NCBI GenBank assembly: GCA_963519305.1
Contig: CAUQMS010000012.1
Coordinates: forward strand, 62,001-126,000
Direction: 5' to 3'
DNA from: Ewingella sp963519305
GTDB taxonomy: Bacteria > Pseudomonadota > Gammaproteobacteria > Enterobacterales > Enterobacteriaceae
DNA length: 64,000 nt
Shown here one piece after another: positions 62,047 through 64,000 of this stretch (its first letter is position 1; every line of letters starts with the position of its first letter). A program made the translations under genes and the position numbers. The notes beneath the pieces are model-generated. The model was not told the origin of the DNA, did no database searches, and saw only the letters and a list, made by a program, of their open reading frames with translations.

Positions 62047-63915
62047 ATGCATATGAAAAATAAGCAGCCCTTGCCCGCAGTTACGCTGGCGGCCATTGGC
62101 GTGGTGTACGGTGATATAGGTACCAGCCCGCTCTATACCCTGCGCGAATGCCTGACCGGGCAGGCGGGTATTATCCCGACCCAAAGTTCGATTTTTGGCT
62201 TTTTATCGCTGATTTTCTGGCTGCTGATGCTGGTCGTCTCCATCAAATATATCGGCTTTGTGATGCGGGCAGACAATGACGGTGAGGGCGGCATTCTGAC
62301 CCTGATGTCACTGGCTGTGCGCCACGTGAAACCGCGATGGTTTACGGTGACGGTATTTCTCGGGCTGGTGGGGGGCAGTTTCTTCTACGGCGACGGCGTG
62401 ATCACCCCGGCAATCTCCGTATTGTCGGCGATAGAAGGGTTGGAGATCATCGAACCGTCGCTGGATCCTTTCATTATTCCGCTGTCGATTGCGGTCCTGA
62501 CTCTGCTGTTTGTTATTCAAAAGAAGGGCACGGGAAGCGTCGGTAAGCTGTTCGCGCCGGTGATGGTGCTGTGGTTTTTGTCACTCGCGGTGCTGGGCAT
62601 CAGCGGTATTCTGAAAAACCCTGCCGTATTGCAGGCGCTTAATCCTTACTGGGCCGTCAATTTCTTTATCGAATACAAAGGGATCTCCTTCTTTGCGCTC
62701 GGCATGGTGGTGCTGGCAGTGACCGGTGCTGAAGCACTGTATGCTGATATGGGGCACTTTGGTAAGAAGCCAATCCGCATCGCCTGGTTTTTACTGGTTG
62801 CGCCTTCGCTGGTGCTGAACTATTTCGGTCAGGGCGCGTTGTTGATGACTCACCCTGAGGCGATTAAAAACCCGTTCTTCCTGCTGGCTCCTGACTGGGC
62901 GCTGGTGCCGCTACTGCTGATTGCCACCCTGGCGACGGTGATCGCCTCGCAGGCCGTCATTTCCGGCGTATTTTCCCTGACCCGTCAGGCCATGCGCCTC
63001 GGTTATCTGCCGCCAATGCGCATTGTTTATACCTCGGACGTTGAGTCCGGACAGATTTATATTCCGGTGGTGAACTGGCTGCTGTACGTGGCCGTGCTGA
63101 TTGTGATCATCAGTTTCAAACACTCGAGCGATCTGGCATCGGCTTACGGCATTGTTGTTACCGGCACCATGGCGCTAACCTCGGTATTACTGAGTATTGT
63201 GGCGATAAAAAACTGGGGCTGGAAACCGCGCTGGGGCTTGCTGCTGATGGTGCTGATGCTGGCCGTGGATATCCCGCTGTTCGCCGCCAACCTCACCAAA
63301 CTGTTCTCCGGCGGCTGGCTGCCGGTGGTGCTGGGGCTGAGCATTCTGCTGATTATGATGACCTGGCACACCGAGCGTACGCGACTGCTGCGCCGTCTGC
63401 GGGAAGACCCGGATGCGCTGAATGCGCTGATCACCTCGCTGGAGAAATCCCCGCCGCTGCGCGTACCGGGTACGGCCGTGTTTATGTCACGTGCGCCTGA
63501 TGCAGTACCGCTGGTGTTGCTGCACAATCTTAAACATAACAAGGTGCTGCATGACCGGGTGATCCTGCTGACGATCGCCAGCGCCGATGCCCCGTATGTG
63601 CATAAACTCAAACGCGTAACCATTGAACATCTATCACCGTCGTTCTGGCGGGTGGTGGCGAGTTATGGCTGGCGTGAGACACCAAATCTGGAAGAGGTCT
63701 TTTACCGCTGCGGGCAGGACGGATTGCGCTGCACCATGAGTGATACCTCGTTCTTCCTCTCCCGCGATACGCTGGCGCTGGATAAACGCCCGTGGTATCT
63801 GCGTATCCGTGGCAAACTGTTCCAGGTGTTACAGCGTAACGCGTTGCGGGCACCCGACCTGTATCAGATCCCTCCTAACCGGGTGATTGAGCTGGGTGCC
63901 GTGGTGAAGTTTTAA
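62047..63915 (+). CDS. kup: Low-affinity potassium transporter
   Basis: 622 residues, the same length as E. coli Kup, with 12 membrane segments and a hydrophilic C-terminus. AAIGVVYGDIGTSPLYTLRE and RADNDGEGGILTLMSLA match Kup. K+/H+ symporter for growth at low pH. An ATG two codons later is also possible as start. Confidence 0.96.
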   Translation: MHMKNKQPLPAVTLAAIGVVYGDIGTSPLYTLRECLTGQAGIIPTQSSIFGFLSLIFWLLMLVVSIKYIGFVMRADNDGEGGILTLMSLAVRHVKPRWFTVTVFLGLVGGSFFYGDGVITPAISVLSAIEGLEIIEPSLDPFIIPLSIAVLTLLFVIQKKGTGSVGKLFAPVMVLWFLSLAVLGISGILKNPAVLQALNPYWAVNFFIEYKGISFFALGMVVLAVTGAEALYADMGHFGKKPIRIAWFLLVAPSLVLNYFGQGALLMTHPEAIKNPFFLLAPDWALVPLLLIATLATVIASQAVISGVFSLTRQAMRLGYLPPMRIVYTSDVESGQIYIPVVNWLLYVAVLIVIISFKHSSDLASAYGIVVTGTMALTSVLLSIVAIKNWGWKPRWGLLLMVLMLAVDIPLFAANLTKLFSGGWLPVVLGLSILLIMMTWHTERTRLLRRLREDPDALNALITSLEKSPPLRVPGTAVFMSRAPDAVPLVLLHNLKHNKVLHDRVILLTIASADAPYVHKLKRVTIEHLSPSFWRVVASYGWRETPNLEEVFYRCGQDGLRCTMSDTSFFLSRDTLALDKRPWYLRIRGKLFQVLQRNALRAPDLYQIPPNRVIELGAVVKF

Positions 63916-63927
63916 CGCGTCGATGTT

Positions 63928-64000
63928 CTAGTGATAATCCGGTGGTGCATTGCTGTCAGGTGCGCCACCGTTATAATCCGGCGGAACATCACTTTGTGAC
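63928..64000 (-). CDS. C-terminal fragment of an unidentified Pro-rich protein
   Basis: The minus strand reads 23 codons ending in TAG, with a repeated PPDY motif: SDVPPDYNGGAPDSNAPPDY then H. The gene begins beyond the window. No family can be named; a coding origin is suggested only by the motif repeat in frame. Confidence 0.4.
   Translation of the reverse strand, partial: SQSDVPPDYNGGAPDSNAPPDYH

Overview
The window looks like chromosomal DNA of an enterobacterium near Yersiniaceae (Rahnella, Rouxiella or Serratia fonticola type). Clues are an OmpC-type porin with a MicF-like RNA beside it, Kup and SotB, SitABCD with MntR, an EsaI/YenI-like quorum-sensing pair, and a chromosomal CTX-M/FONA/RAHN-like class A beta-lactamase beside an AmpR-type regulator. 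Genus is inference from gene content; no database was searched.

Layout. 1-5.3 kb: end of a classical autotransporter, a second methionine aminopeptidase coupled to a ParD-like protein, an AraC regulator divergent from an SDR gene, a VOC protein, a small unknown protein and a Nudix hydrolase. 5.3-6.0 kb: a stretch without genes that ends in a strong terminator. 6.0-27.2 kb is a surface-adhesion island: a MarT/CadC-like membrane regulator with a FidL-like partner, a soluble winged-helix regulator, a four-gene cluster (secreted protein, 2581-residue trimeric autotransporter adhesin, TpgA-like OmpA lipoprotein, second secreted protein), a five-gene chaperone-usher operon, a LuxR-type regulator, and the remnant of another autotransporter. 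Three long leaders in this island share conserved sequence blocks, so the parts are probably co-regulated.

27-40 kb: arsRBC, a sugar O-acetyltransferase, ampR-like/bla, TetR with an SMR efflux pump, a Rob-like regulator, a BudC-like reductase, convergent luxI/luxR, a LysR regulator with carboxymuconolactone-decarboxylase-like and tautomerase genes, and a Xat-type acetyltransferase. 40-48 kb: a seven-gene minus-strand operon that joins a peptide-type ABC importer to a GNAT enzyme and two flavin monooxygenases, probably for salvage of a small organosulfur or N-containing compound.

48-64 kb: a headless TetR-like protein, a TIM-barrel/Tm-1-like pair with a divergent TetR regulator and two operator palindromes, mntR overlapping a periplasmic chorismate mutase gene, sitABCD behind an MntR box, a GNAT gene, a small unknown gene, a MicF-like RNA, an OmpC-like porin, an XRE-cupin regulator with azlCD, sotB, kup, and the end of an unidentified minus-strand gene.
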